This document shows positions 55,551 to 64,000 of a DNA stretch of 64,000 nucleotides, piece by piece. Within the stretch, counting starts at the first letter, position 1, and each line of letters opens with the position of its first letter. Source of the stretch: Rhipidocladum racemiflorum (lineage: Eukaryota > Streptophyta > Magnoliopsida > Poales > Poaceae). The stretch covers positions 49,186,293 to 49,250,292 of the forward strand of contig CM070571.1 in NCBI GenBank assembly GCA_036346355.1, given 5' to 3'. Made by a program: the position numbers and the translations under genes. The notes under the pieces are model-generated. The model worked only from the letters and a program-made list of their open reading frames with translations. It searched no databases and was not told the DNA's origin.

Positions 55551-57316
55551 CTAGTTAGGCCTTGGTGCTGCCCACTCAACACGAAGTATAAGGTTGTCAT
55601 AACCATACCCATTGAGCTTGCTGATAGCCTTTTCAGCATCCTCTCTGTGGACGAAGTTGACAAAACCAAACCCCCTGCTTGATCCAGTCTTCTGATCCAC
55701 CGCAACATAGACACGGCTAACCGGGCCAAATGTGCGAAACAGCTCGAGGAGGTCGGGCTCACGGGTGTCCTCTGACAGATTGGTCACACGGACAGAGTTC
55801 TCATCATTCCTACGCCTCATATCGTGCCCAGGCCTATCACCACCTCCCGCCCTCAAGCTTGGAGGAACATATGATGCACCCTTAACAGCACCACCTGGTG
55901 CTCCAGGACCATCAGCAGTAGGAGGCCTGTCCACAAAAGATTCAGTCTGTGGAGCAAGGTCCTTGTAGGGGCACTTTGAGGTCCAGTGGTCACCCTTCTT
56001 CCCACAGGTTCTGCAAACCATGAGAACAGCACCTCCCTTACTTGCCATTGCCAGTGCATCACCAGAAGCACTTGGCTCATCAGCTTTGCTCCCTACAATT
56101 AAATGAACAGTTCGCAAATAAGAGCACAAAGGCATAAATATTAAAGACTAAAGAAAAGCCAGCTAGTTTAGGGACTTTGGAACCACAAAAATGAAGAGAT
56201 TATCAACAAAAAAGACACTGCAAGTTACGTCAAGAAGATTTATTTTACAGCTTTAACAGAACATAAGCGAAGGAAGGCAGTCTATTTCAATAAGATGTAT
56301 ACTATTGAGCTGAAACACTGCAATTGGAAATCCCATAATCAAACATTCTACATGGCCTACAGACAGCATACCTCAACCATCCACCTAACTCAGACAGAAT
56401 AGAGTTGTCCACAAAACTTAGTCTCCATGAATAAATTTAACTGCATCTTCTATTAAGGTCTAACTGAACCTTCTGTAGTCAGATACAAAAAGGTAATGAC
56501 ATTGTTCTCTTATCCAGTACCACCGTTGCTTCAGAACTTTACAAACCAAACACTTCCAATGACAAATGCTTGGTTTTATAGCTTATTGTAGTAACCATCT
56601 ATTCACTGTCTTGATATCTACCGATTTATTGCTCCGACACAGCGCAATTAGAAATGTTACTACAACACCTATGTTCTGCCAAGATGTACATGTAAAGAAT
56701 AAACAATCCCAACCAATCCGTATTCCATAAAGTTTGGAAAAAAAACGACAACACGATCACCTGACTGTATCTAAACTTTAAGAGCATCAAAATTCAAAAG
56801 CCAGCTCCTGCCTACATGGATCAACAACCTCGATTCTATCGTGTCTCTAGGGATAACAATCATTCAACATAATTCTCGACCAAGATATAGCGTCTAGTGA
56901 CAAACAAAATGGTTCGAAGCAGATCAACCGGACCAATGCAGATCTAGGCAGGGAGACAGAGAAGAGCAAGGACCTGGGGCGCGTGGGCGCTCGAGGACGA
57001 TCTCCTCGGTGGAGACCATTGTAAGGCGGGAGCTGGCGTCCTCGTGCACGGCGTCGCCGAACTTGGGCCAGGAGCGGCGCTCAATGGCGCTCTTGGAGAG
57101 ACGCGCGCGCGCGAGCTTGCGGACGCGGGTGGTGGTGGTGACCTTGACCTTGTTGCCCTCGTCGTCGAAGCGGTACTCCACCACCTTCTTGAAGCCGTTC
57201 TCGTCCGGCCCGATGACCACCCGCGGCGGGAGGAGAAAGTCGAGGTCGCCCCCATCGTCCTCCTCGAGCTCGCCCCACCGGATCTTCTGCTGCTGCTGCG
57301 CCGCCGCCGCCGCCAT
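55551..57316 (-). CDS. EIF3G: Translation initiation factor eIF3 subunit G
   Basis: Two exons: 57316-56974 and 56092-55551, one GT-AG intron of 881 bp, giving 294 residues, normal for plants. Residues 1-115 form the eIF3g N-terminal region (KIRWGELEEDDGGDLDFLLP, KVTTTTRVRKLARARLSK), which contacts eIF3i. A zinc-knuckle-like motif with C141, C144, H150 and C155 (CRTCGKKGDHWTSKCPYKD) follows, then a Gly/Pro linker, then an RRM at about 214-289 with RNP2 VRVTNLS and RNP1 RGFGFVNF. The protein is a cytosolic subunit of eIF3, which helps load mRNA on the 40S subunit, supports scanning and has been tied to reinitiation. The start is the ATG at 57316, preceded by a GC-rich leader with GCC repeats. 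No disabling changes seen. Confidence 0.96.
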
Positions 57317-57403
57317 GGCTCTCGTCCGCCCGCCCGTCGGGTGCTAGGGTTTGGCGTGCAGCGTCGGAAATAGGAATTGGTGGCTCAGATCGGTTTCGGG
57401 ATG

Positions 57404-57411
57404 CTTATAAG
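57404..57411 (-). promoter_or_regulatory. Candidate TATA box of eIF3G
   Basis: CTTATAAG on the minus strand lies about 90 bp upstream of the ATG, a suitable place for a short plant 5' UTR. Beyond it, toward 57540, the sequence is GC-moderate and contains repeated GGGCC motifs (TGGGCC/GGGCCC), common in promoters of plant translation genes. Confidence 0.5.
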
Positions 57412-57588
57412 GTCCGATCGGTGCAGCGGTATCGATGGAGATAGGCTTAGAATACGGGTCCGGCTATTGGGCTTAGCATATGGGCCCGTCTTATTAGGCC
57501 CCTGTGAGATCTTTCGGGCCCCCTCCTTGTTTGTCCACCGTTTATGGGAGAACTGAACAGGGGAACTGTTGCAGAGGTACAAGTTCAT

Positions 57589-57960
57589 ATATACTAGTAA
57601 GGTGCCCGTGCGTTGCAACGGTATCTACATTTTGAACGGCTGTCATGCTATTACGATAACATGAAACAAGAAAATATGTTGTGCAAATAATACCTAATAC
57701 AGTAGGACACTATTGAAGCAGTATTTCTATATTTCTATGTAAATGAAGCGTTCTGACGCTTCGTTTCTTGCGCCTGGAGTGGTTAATTAATTAAAGAGGG
57801 GTAATTAAAGAATGATCTTGTGTGCTGTTTCCCATTCACACCTGGAGTGGTTAATTAAAGAGGTGGGTAATTAAAGAATGGCAGAACTGGTAATTTTGAT
57901 GAAATGACGTGGGAAGAAACTCTCACTTTATATAATAAAGATATATATATATACACACTA
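57589..57960. mobile_element. Small repeat element beginning ACTAGTAAGGTGCCCG, flanked by TA-rich sequence
   Basis: The block ACTAGTAAG(G/A)TGCCCGTGCGTTGCAA occurs at about 57593 and again at 57957, and the first copy ends in ACTTTATATAATAAAGATATATA. Such elements are very common in grasses and often lie within TA microsatellites. I cannot assign a superfamily; a Micron-like MITE or Helitron relative is possible. A second, truncated copy probably covers 57957-58100. Confidence 0.45.
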
Positions 57961-58251
57961 GTAAGATGCCCGTGCGTTGCAATGGCATTTCAAAAGAGAA
58001 TAATACATAATTATAATGCAGGATCCTTAACCATACAATAAATCAATTTTCTGTAACACACATATAAAACAAAACATATCTTTGTAAGCTAGTAAATAAA
58101 TCAAATCATCTATATTGAGTTGTCCTGCAGATTTACAACTATAGGTTAGCAAGGCAATAGTGACCCACCTACTGGGCCTTGGGCCCCTATTGTTCTGGCC
58201 CAAGGCCTGGCAGACTCACCATCACTACCAACTCATTCTTATAATAGTTAA

Positions 58252-58252
58252 G

Positions 58253-58315
<63 letters not shown>
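58252..58315. repeat. Compound (AT)n(GT)n microsatellite
   Basis: About 13 AT units followed by about 18 GT units. A shorter GT run is at 59086-59101, and TA-rich runs at 58676-58720 flank the MITE copies. Confidence 0.95.
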
Positions 58316-58318
<3 letters not shown>

Positions 58319-58333
58319 ATGGTTTCATACTCC

Positions 58334-58664
58334 GGGGAGTACGTACTTTCACTCTCAATATACCGCTTAAATGATGTTATTATATCTCTTTATCCTTTTG
58401 AGTATACTTAATACTGATTATAAGATACTCCAAAATGAGTTCAAAGAAAAATATCATCAAAGCCCACCCTTTATAGCATAATTTGTTTATATACTCTTTT
58501 TACATATGGAAAAGGGTATATAGCAAAAAAAAAATAAAGGGTACAGATGAATTTTTCCAACAATGTCGCATTGTAGTATCTTAGAATTATTATTGAAGTA
58601 TACTAAAAGTGATAAAGAAGTATAACACATTAGTTTAAGTGATATACTGAAGGTGGGAGTACGA
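58334..58664. mobile_element. Foldback MITE, copy A
   Basis: Ends GGGGAGTACGTACTTTCACTC and its inverted counterpart near 58664. The inverted complementarity reaches deep into the element (TATACTTAATACTGATTATAAGATAC against GTATCTTAGAATTATTATTGAAGTATA). No coding capacity. It lies between two TA/GT microsatellites. Confidence 0.7.
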
Positions 58665-58683
58665 AAAAAGCTTCCTATATATG

Positions 58684-58716
<33 letters not shown>

Positions 58717-58732
58717 ATGGTTCCATACCCCC

Positions 58733-59067
58733 GGGAGTACATACTCCCACTCTCAATATACCGCTTAAATAATATTGTTATACCTCTTTATCATTTTGAG
58801 TATACTCTAATACTGATTATAAGATACTTCAAAGTGAGTTCTACGAAAAATTTCATCAAAGTCCACCCTTTGTAGCATAATTTTTTTTATATACTCTTTT
58901 TACATATGAAAAAGTGTATATAGCAAAAAAAATAAATGGTTCTAATGAATTTTTTCAACAATGTCGCATTGTAGTATCTTAGAATTATTATTGGAGTATA
59001 CTAAAAGTGATAAAGGAGTATAACATATTCGTTTAAGTGGTATACTGGAGGTGGGAGTACGTACTCC
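58733..59067. mobile_element. Foldback MITE, copy B
   Basis: A direct repeat of copy A with clearly intact inverted ends (GGGAGTACATACTCCCACTC and GAGGTGGGAGTACGTACTCC). The two copies are about 90% alike by eye and sit in the same orientation about 70 bp apart. Confidence 0.75.
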
Positions 59068-59870
59068 AAGGATTGCAGAAAAGGGGTGTGTGTGTGTGTG
59101 TCTGGTGAAATATGAGCAACACTAAATCCTTTTAAGGCCCGTTCAGATTCTGTATAGCTTCTTCTAAAAAACAGACTATTTACCGAATGGAAGGATTATG
59201 GATAACTTCTTCCACAATCAGAAACTGCTTTTTACATAGAATCAGAATCCAGCTGAAACCTAATTCTTGTTGATTCTCGCCAGCCAGGTATGAAACCTAG
59301 AGGTCGCAACCGACCCGATATGATTCTCCCACAATCAAATATAGTTTCACCCATAATCCAAAATCCATAATCTAAAAGCTGAAACGAACTGGATCTTCTC
59401 CTACTTGTTGTCCCCTTGTTTGGCTCTTCCTCTAACGGGTTGTTGTGTAACAAGTTTGTAGGATCAGTAGAACTTCCATAAATTTTCTCATCAACTTGAT
59501 GAATTAACTTTGAGATATAGGATTTCTTTTTTAGACGGGTAATTCAAAGAGGTCTGTTCTTCCATCAAATATTCTATTTTTTCTTGGGTGCTCGGTTCAA
59601 ATAGCTTGTAGAGAACGCATTCATAATGTGTGTGGATAGTGTTATTGTGATGTGTTCATCCTTGTACTATGAAAAAAGGATTCATCCTTGCGTGAGAACT
59701 ACTAGGTAGGGTTGCGCGCGTTGCTGCGCCGTGCGAAATTTGATCCAATTTTTTTTTTCTAAAAAAAGGTAGGAAGATGTAAGCACTTTTTTATTCTATT
59801 GTTTTTTTTTTAAAAAAATACGCTCGGTAGGAACCGTCGATTAATTTGCGTAACAATGGGCCTTTTGCAA
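59068..59870. other. Intergenic; possible MITE at about 59135-59395
   Basis: AAGGCCCGTTCAGATTCTG near 59133 and AGCTGAAACGAACTGG near 59385 look like loosely inverted ends with several CAGAATC/GATTCTG blocks between them. No gene is seen. The part 59460-59870 is AT-rich with T and A homopolymers. Confidence 0.35.
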
Positions 59871-59874
59871 AAAA

Positions 59875-60455
59875 AATTAATAATACATGTTCCGAAAAAT
59901 ATTAGATTTTGAGTTGGGAAAAAATTATAGATGTCGAGTTTAATACCCTATGCGTTCACCGGGTAATAATACATGTTACGGAAAATATTAGATTTTGAGT
60001 TGGGTAAAAATTATAGATGCCGAGTTTAACACCTTATGCGTTCACCGGGTAATAATACATGTTACGGAAAATATTAGATTTTGAGTTGGGTAAAAATTAT
60101 AGATGCCGAGTTTAACACCCTATACGTTCACCGGGTAATAATACATGTTTTCAAAAATATTAGAGATCGTTCCGAAAAATATTAGATTTCGAATTGCCAA
60201 AAAAATTATATATACCGAGTTTAACACCCTATGCGTTCACCGGGTAATAATACATGTTTTGAAAAATATTAGAGATCGTTTCGAAAAATATTAGATTTTG
60301 AATTGCCAAAAAAATTATAGATACCGAGTTTAACACCCTTTGCGTTCACCGGGTAATAATACATGTTTTTGGAAAATATTAGTGATCGAGTTGCAAAAAA
60401 AATATAGATGCCAAGTTTAATACCCTATGCGTTAACCGGGTAATAATACATGTTT
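59875..60455. repeat. Tandem repeat with alternating ~86- and 109-bp units
   Basis: The block CCGGGTAATAATACATGTT recurs at about 59959, 60044, 60131, 60240, 60349 and 60436, so spacings are 85, 87, 109, 109 and 87. The longer units have a 23-bp insertion (TATTAGAGATCGTT(C/T)CGAAAAA type). All units share ATATTAGATTTTGA and GAGTTTAACACC. Confidence 0.85.
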
Positions 60456-60839
60456 TGTACACATATTTCTGTTGATGAAAATATTTTTTTCGAGAAAAAC
60501 GGAGAAAGGACCTGGACGTAAGTTATGAGGACCTATTTGTTATATTTTTGGACCTGTTCGCTATTTTGAAAAATTAGAAAAGGGCTTGGTTCAGATTTGT
60601 ATCTAGCGATGGGCTTTTCCGTAAAACACCAAACCAGGGACCTAAATGCAATCTCAAAAAATTATTCTTACACTCACAAAAAATCGCAAAGGACCTATTT
60701 GTAATTTTCCAGGGACCTATACGTAATATGGAGGGAATAGAGGACTTTTTTGCAAAAGCGCATGGGGGTGAGGTGGCCGGCTGAGGAGCCGGCAATCCCT
60801 TCCCCTATAATAGGGGAATTATGCTGAAAGTGAGAATTT
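60456..60839. other. Unassigned region with repeated GGACCTATTTGTAA-type phrases
   Basis: Short phrases such as GGACCTATTTGT, GGACCTAAATGC and GGACCTATACGTAA recur, some inverted. No coding frame of interest. It may be the edge of the same element that carries the preceding array. Confidence 0.3.
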
Positions 60840-61194
60840 TTTAAATAATATTATTTTAATGAATATTTACAAAAAAAATATGCCATTTTAAAAATAACAA
60901 ATATACCCTTCTGTGTCCATTTCAAGTGGCGACAATGGACAAAACGGTAAAGTCAGCCTCTCTGTCGCTATTTCAAACGGCGACAGAGGGCAAAATAGGA
61001 AATACGTCTCTCTATCGCCAAATGAAATGGCGATAGAGAGGCTTATCTCGCCCGCCCCAATCGGCCGGCCGGCAGAACAGCGAAAAAAGAAAAGAAAGAA
61101 GAGAAGAAGAAAGAAGAAGAGGGAGAGAAAGAGAGAAGAGGGAAAAAAGAGAGGAGGAGGAGGAAAAAGATTGTTGTGGTCGTCTGCATGTAAA

Positions 61195-62565
61195 TTTTTT
61201 ATTCGTTTAAATTTAATTAGTGACTTAGCGATTAGATTAATTAGCGACTTAGCGATTTAACAATTCAGCGACTCAGCGATTTAGTAACTTAGCGACTCAG
61301 TGATTTAGTGACCAGATTAATTAGGTTTGTAAGTAGCTGGCTGTGTTGAATTGCAATAGTTTTTTAGATACATGATTTAGCAAGCAGTTGTTTGATTTGG
61401 AGATTAGTTAAATGTGTAGAATAGCAATACATTTTTTTAGATATACGATTTACCGGCCAGATTAATTATGTTTGTAAGTAGCTGGTTGTGTTGAATTGCA
61501 ATAGTTTTTTAGATACATGTTTTAGCGATCAGATTAATTAGTTTGGAAATTAGTAAATGTGTAGAATAGCAATACATTTTTTTAGATATACGATTTAGCG
61601 ACTAGATTAATTATGTTTGTAAGTAGCTAGCTGTATTGAATTGCAATAGTTTTTTAGATACATGTTTTAGCAATCAAATTAATTAGTTCGGAAATTAGTT
61701 AAATGTGTAGAATAGCAATACAATTTTTTAGATATACGATTTAGCAACCAGATTAATTATATTTGTAAGTAGCTAGCTGTGTTGAATTGCAATAGTTTTT
61801 GATATACATGTTTTAGTGATTAGATTAATTAGTTCAAAAATTAGTTAAATGTGTAGAATAGCAATACATTTTTTTTAGATATACGATTTAGCGACCAGAT
61901 TAATTATATTTGTAATTAGCGAGCTGTGTTGAGTTGCAATAGTTTTTTAGACACACGTTTTAGCGATCAGATTAATTAGTTCGGAAATTAGTTAAATGTG
62001 TAGAATAACAATACATTTTTTTTAGATATACAATTTAGTGACCAGATTAATTATGTTTGTAAGTAGCTAGCTGTGTTGAATTGCAATAGTTTTTTAGATA
62101 CACGTTTTAGCAATCAAATTAATTAGTTCGGAAATTAGTTAAATGTGTAGAATAGCAATACATTTTTTTAGATATACGATTTAGCGACCAGATTAATTAT
62201 GTTTGTAAGTAGCTAGCTGTGTTAACTTGCAATAGTTTTTGATATACATGTTTTAGTGATTAGATTAATTAGTTCGAAAATTAGTTAAATGTGTAGAATA
62301 GCAATACATTTTTTTAGATATACGATTTAGCGACTAGATTAATTATGTTTGTAAGTAGCGAGCTGTGTTGAGTTGCAATAGTTTTTTAGACACATGTTTT
62401 AGCGATCAGATTAATTAGTTTGGAAATTAGTTAAATGTGTAGAATAGCAATACATTTTTTTAGATATACAATTTAGCGACCAGATTAATTATGTTTGTAA
62501 GTAGCTAGCTGTGTTGAATTGCAATAGTTTTTTAGATACACGTTTTAGCAAGCAGTTGTTTGAAG
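61195..62565. repeat. ~146-bp tandem array made of two ~73-bp half units
   Basis: AGAATAGCAATACAT recurs at 61418, 61563, 61709, 61855, 62002, 62149, 62295 and 62441: spacings of 145-147. Within each unit the phrase TTTTTTAGATA(C/T)A, TTTAGCGA(C/T)CAGATTAATTA occurs twice, once followed by TGTTTGTAAGTAGCTAGC and once by GTTCGGAAATTAGTTAAA, so the unit is a dimer. The left end (61195-61330) holds shorter, irregular GCGACTTAGCGATT repeats that look like the seed. Confidence 0.93.
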
Positions 62566-62617
62566 TAGTGTGGAGTAGGTTATTGTAGTACATAGATACA
62601 CCGGTATTAAGAATTTC

Positions 62618-63375
62618 GTGAAATGGTTGACAAGCATGGATGAACGAGTACAATTTACAATACATTATGGAGATGGGGTACCGCACATGGGTGCACAAGG
62701 GGTGGAACTAAGTCATTTTCCAAGTTTCATGGGTAGCCTGTCACATCTAGGAGAGCATTCATGGAGCACTGTTAGAAGATGGTTATACCAAATGTTCTCG
62801 TTAGACCATGAATTGTATGATCTGAAGCTACATGGAGTAGGGTGTCGGTGACAGGATTGCACATACTAGGAATTAGTGGAACTGAAGGGGTCAAAGTCAT
62901 GGAGTTCGTATGTAAGAATAGCATTTGAGAAAGGTTGGCCATTAGTGTTATTGGCGCAAGCATTTCAGAAAGTAGAGGGCATTCATGCGACACTGCAGGA
63001 GGTTGTTGGTGATGAACCGAAGGAAGTTGGGGAGAGCAGCCAAGCTAGAGAATACTTAGTGAGGCATGATGTTAGTTCGTGTCAGGAGGCAGTGCAAGAT
63101 GAGGAAGTTGATGTTCCAATAGCAGAGGTGCAGGAACCAATGGGTATGGCAGACGGTAGAGAACATGTTGAATCGTTGGTGCAATCGATGGACGCAGAGA
63201 GCCAGGACTACGAGGCTTTAAGTAAAGACGAAGAGGATGAAGAGTCTTTCCCTGCGGAGTGGGATGAGTGTCAGTTCGATAGGCTGATGGTGAACGAGGG
63301 TGAAGGAGTCACATGGGGATACGATAAGAATGAGGTGCGGCAAGGTGCAATTTACAAGAATAAGGCTGAGGTCCT
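62618..63375 (+). pseudogene. MULE (MuDR-like) transposase, N-terminal region
   Basis: Plus-strand frames encode MDERVQFTIHYGDGVPHMGAQ, WSTVRRWLYQMFSLDHELYDLKL, KSWSSYVRIAFEKGWPLVLLAQAF, an acidic stretch (DEEDEESFPAEWDECQF), and VTWGYDKNEVRQGAIYKNKAEV, the pattern of plant MULE transposases upstream of their MuDR domain. A frame change just before MDERV (an ATGGTTGAC start is out of frame by one base) and stops near 62849 and 62865 break it. The catalytic DDE part would follow but is replaced by an LTR at 63376. Confidence 0.65.
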
Positions 63376-64000
63376 TGTAACACCCTGGCATCTAGTCAAG
63401 ACAAGCAAATAAACCACATGTTACCCATCCCAATACCCATCCCAAGACAAGGTCTCTTGAAAGGTGTGCATTCATGTCATGAATCGAGATGTCCAATTCT
63501 TTCTAGTATGAAAGAATGAAGAATTTCTGGTATGTTGGTTGTGGTGTAGGAGATTTGTGTTCCCTTGCGTCTTGGCTCAGGAAGTTAAAATGAATGCTCT
63601 TTGGTTATTGTCAAATTCTTTCCAAAGTGGCTTTTAGCGCTTTGGAGTTCGAGTTGTTGTATGTGGATCAGTTTGGGTTCATGGGTTTTGGTTGAGCTTA
63701 CTCAATGATTGTACCCTTTGTTCTGATTCTTTGAAAGGAAGAATGTGAGGGTGAGACCTTCTAAGAAAGGAAAATTTAGTATGGATTGGTAATGACCTAA
63801 GATATTAGGCGTTGCTAGTGGTTGATCGTAACTAGTTTGGAAGTGAAGAGTAAAAGGAAGGTTGGGTATGACCCAATTCAAATTTTCTTGGAGAAATGTC
63901 ATTGAGGTGTTCCTCAGTAGGGTTGATCCAATGATTAGTGGACCACTTGGTGGTTGCTAGAAATTGCTTTCTGTTTTTGAAGAGTATTGGATCTTTTGTC
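63376..64000 (+). mobile_element. Start of an LTR retrotransposon (gypsy-type LTR), runs out of the window
   Basis: TGTAACACCCTGGCATC at 63376 resembles the start of Tekay-type LTRs (compare TGTAACATCCC at 38011), and it cuts the MULE coding sequence cleanly. The 625 bp to the window end contain no LTR end, no primer site and no ORF of interest, as expected for the 5' part of a long LTR. Confidence 0.6.

Larger units (their letters stand above)
60840..63375 (+). mobile_element. Mutator-like element (MULE), 5' part, interrupted by an LTR element
   Basis: A MuDR-type transposase N-terminal region begins at about 62618 and is cut at 63375 by the start of an LTR. Upstream is a leader dominated by the 146-bp array, preceded by a low-complexity AG-rich stretch (61080-61165). 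The AT-rich sequence at 60840-60900 could be the terminal inverted repeat, but I could not confirm an end or a 9-bp duplication because the other end is beyond the window. Confidence 0.55.

Noticed and set aside
59875..60455. CRISPR-like regular spacing
   Set aside because: Units are repeated along their full length with no unique spacers; plant nuclear DNA.

Overview
The window is a piece of a grass (Poaceae) nuclear chromosome. Two host genes with grass-type structure are visible (GC-rich first exons, AT-rich introns), together with the usual grass repeats: CACTA, PIF/Harbinger, Mutator-like, Tourist- and Stowaway-type MITEs, Tat and Tekay Ty3/gypsy elements, and Ty1/copia. There are no operons or prokaryotic features. 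The species cannot be fixed from sequence alone.

Layout. 1-4636: right part of a CACTA element, with a full-length but nonsense-riddled TNP2 transposase on the minus strand and its terminus at 4636. 4640-12705: a damaged Tat-lineage Ty3/gypsy element with pol on minus and an antisense additional ORF (plant mobile domain plus coiled coil) on plus. A solo LTR interrupts the additional ORF, and the RT domain is split with its N-terminal half inverted. 12706-13844: gypsy LTR fragments and a Tourist-type MITE. 13845-15855: a PIF/Harbinger fragment carrying a Myb/SANT-like exon, rearranged into a near-perfect inverted repeat of about 476 bp per arm. 15891-23857: host gene 1, a nine-exon PYRR-type plastid riboflavin-pathway gene, with a MITE and a complete 998-bp TRIM nested in intron 2. 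23858-34537: a LINE tail and a small DNA transposon split by a Tat/RIRE2-like retrotransposon, which has lost most of pol and is itself split by a gag-only LTR element. 34538-54813: low-complexity repeats, then a Ty1/copia element with perfect 5-bp duplications containing a complete 12.6-kb Tekay-type chromovirus, also with a perfect duplication. 55551-57316: host gene 2, a two-exon eIF3 subunit G gene on minus. 57317-64000: MITEs in TA microsatellites, two tandem arrays, a Mutator-like transposase start with a repeat-filled leader, and the start of another LTR element running off the window.

The two host genes are unrelated in function (riboflavin synthesis and repair versus translation initiation); no shared regulation is evident. 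Most of the remainder is nested mobile DNA, and two three-level nests can be dated relative to each other from target-site duplications. The least ordinary structures are the inverted repeat abutting the PYRR start codon, the antisense ORF of the Tat element, the gag-only element whose second ORF ends inside its LTR, and the ~146-bp dimeric array in the Mutator-like leader. None is proven to be a new system. The GC-rich part of the Tekay element carries suspiciously many single-base indels and may contain consensus errors.
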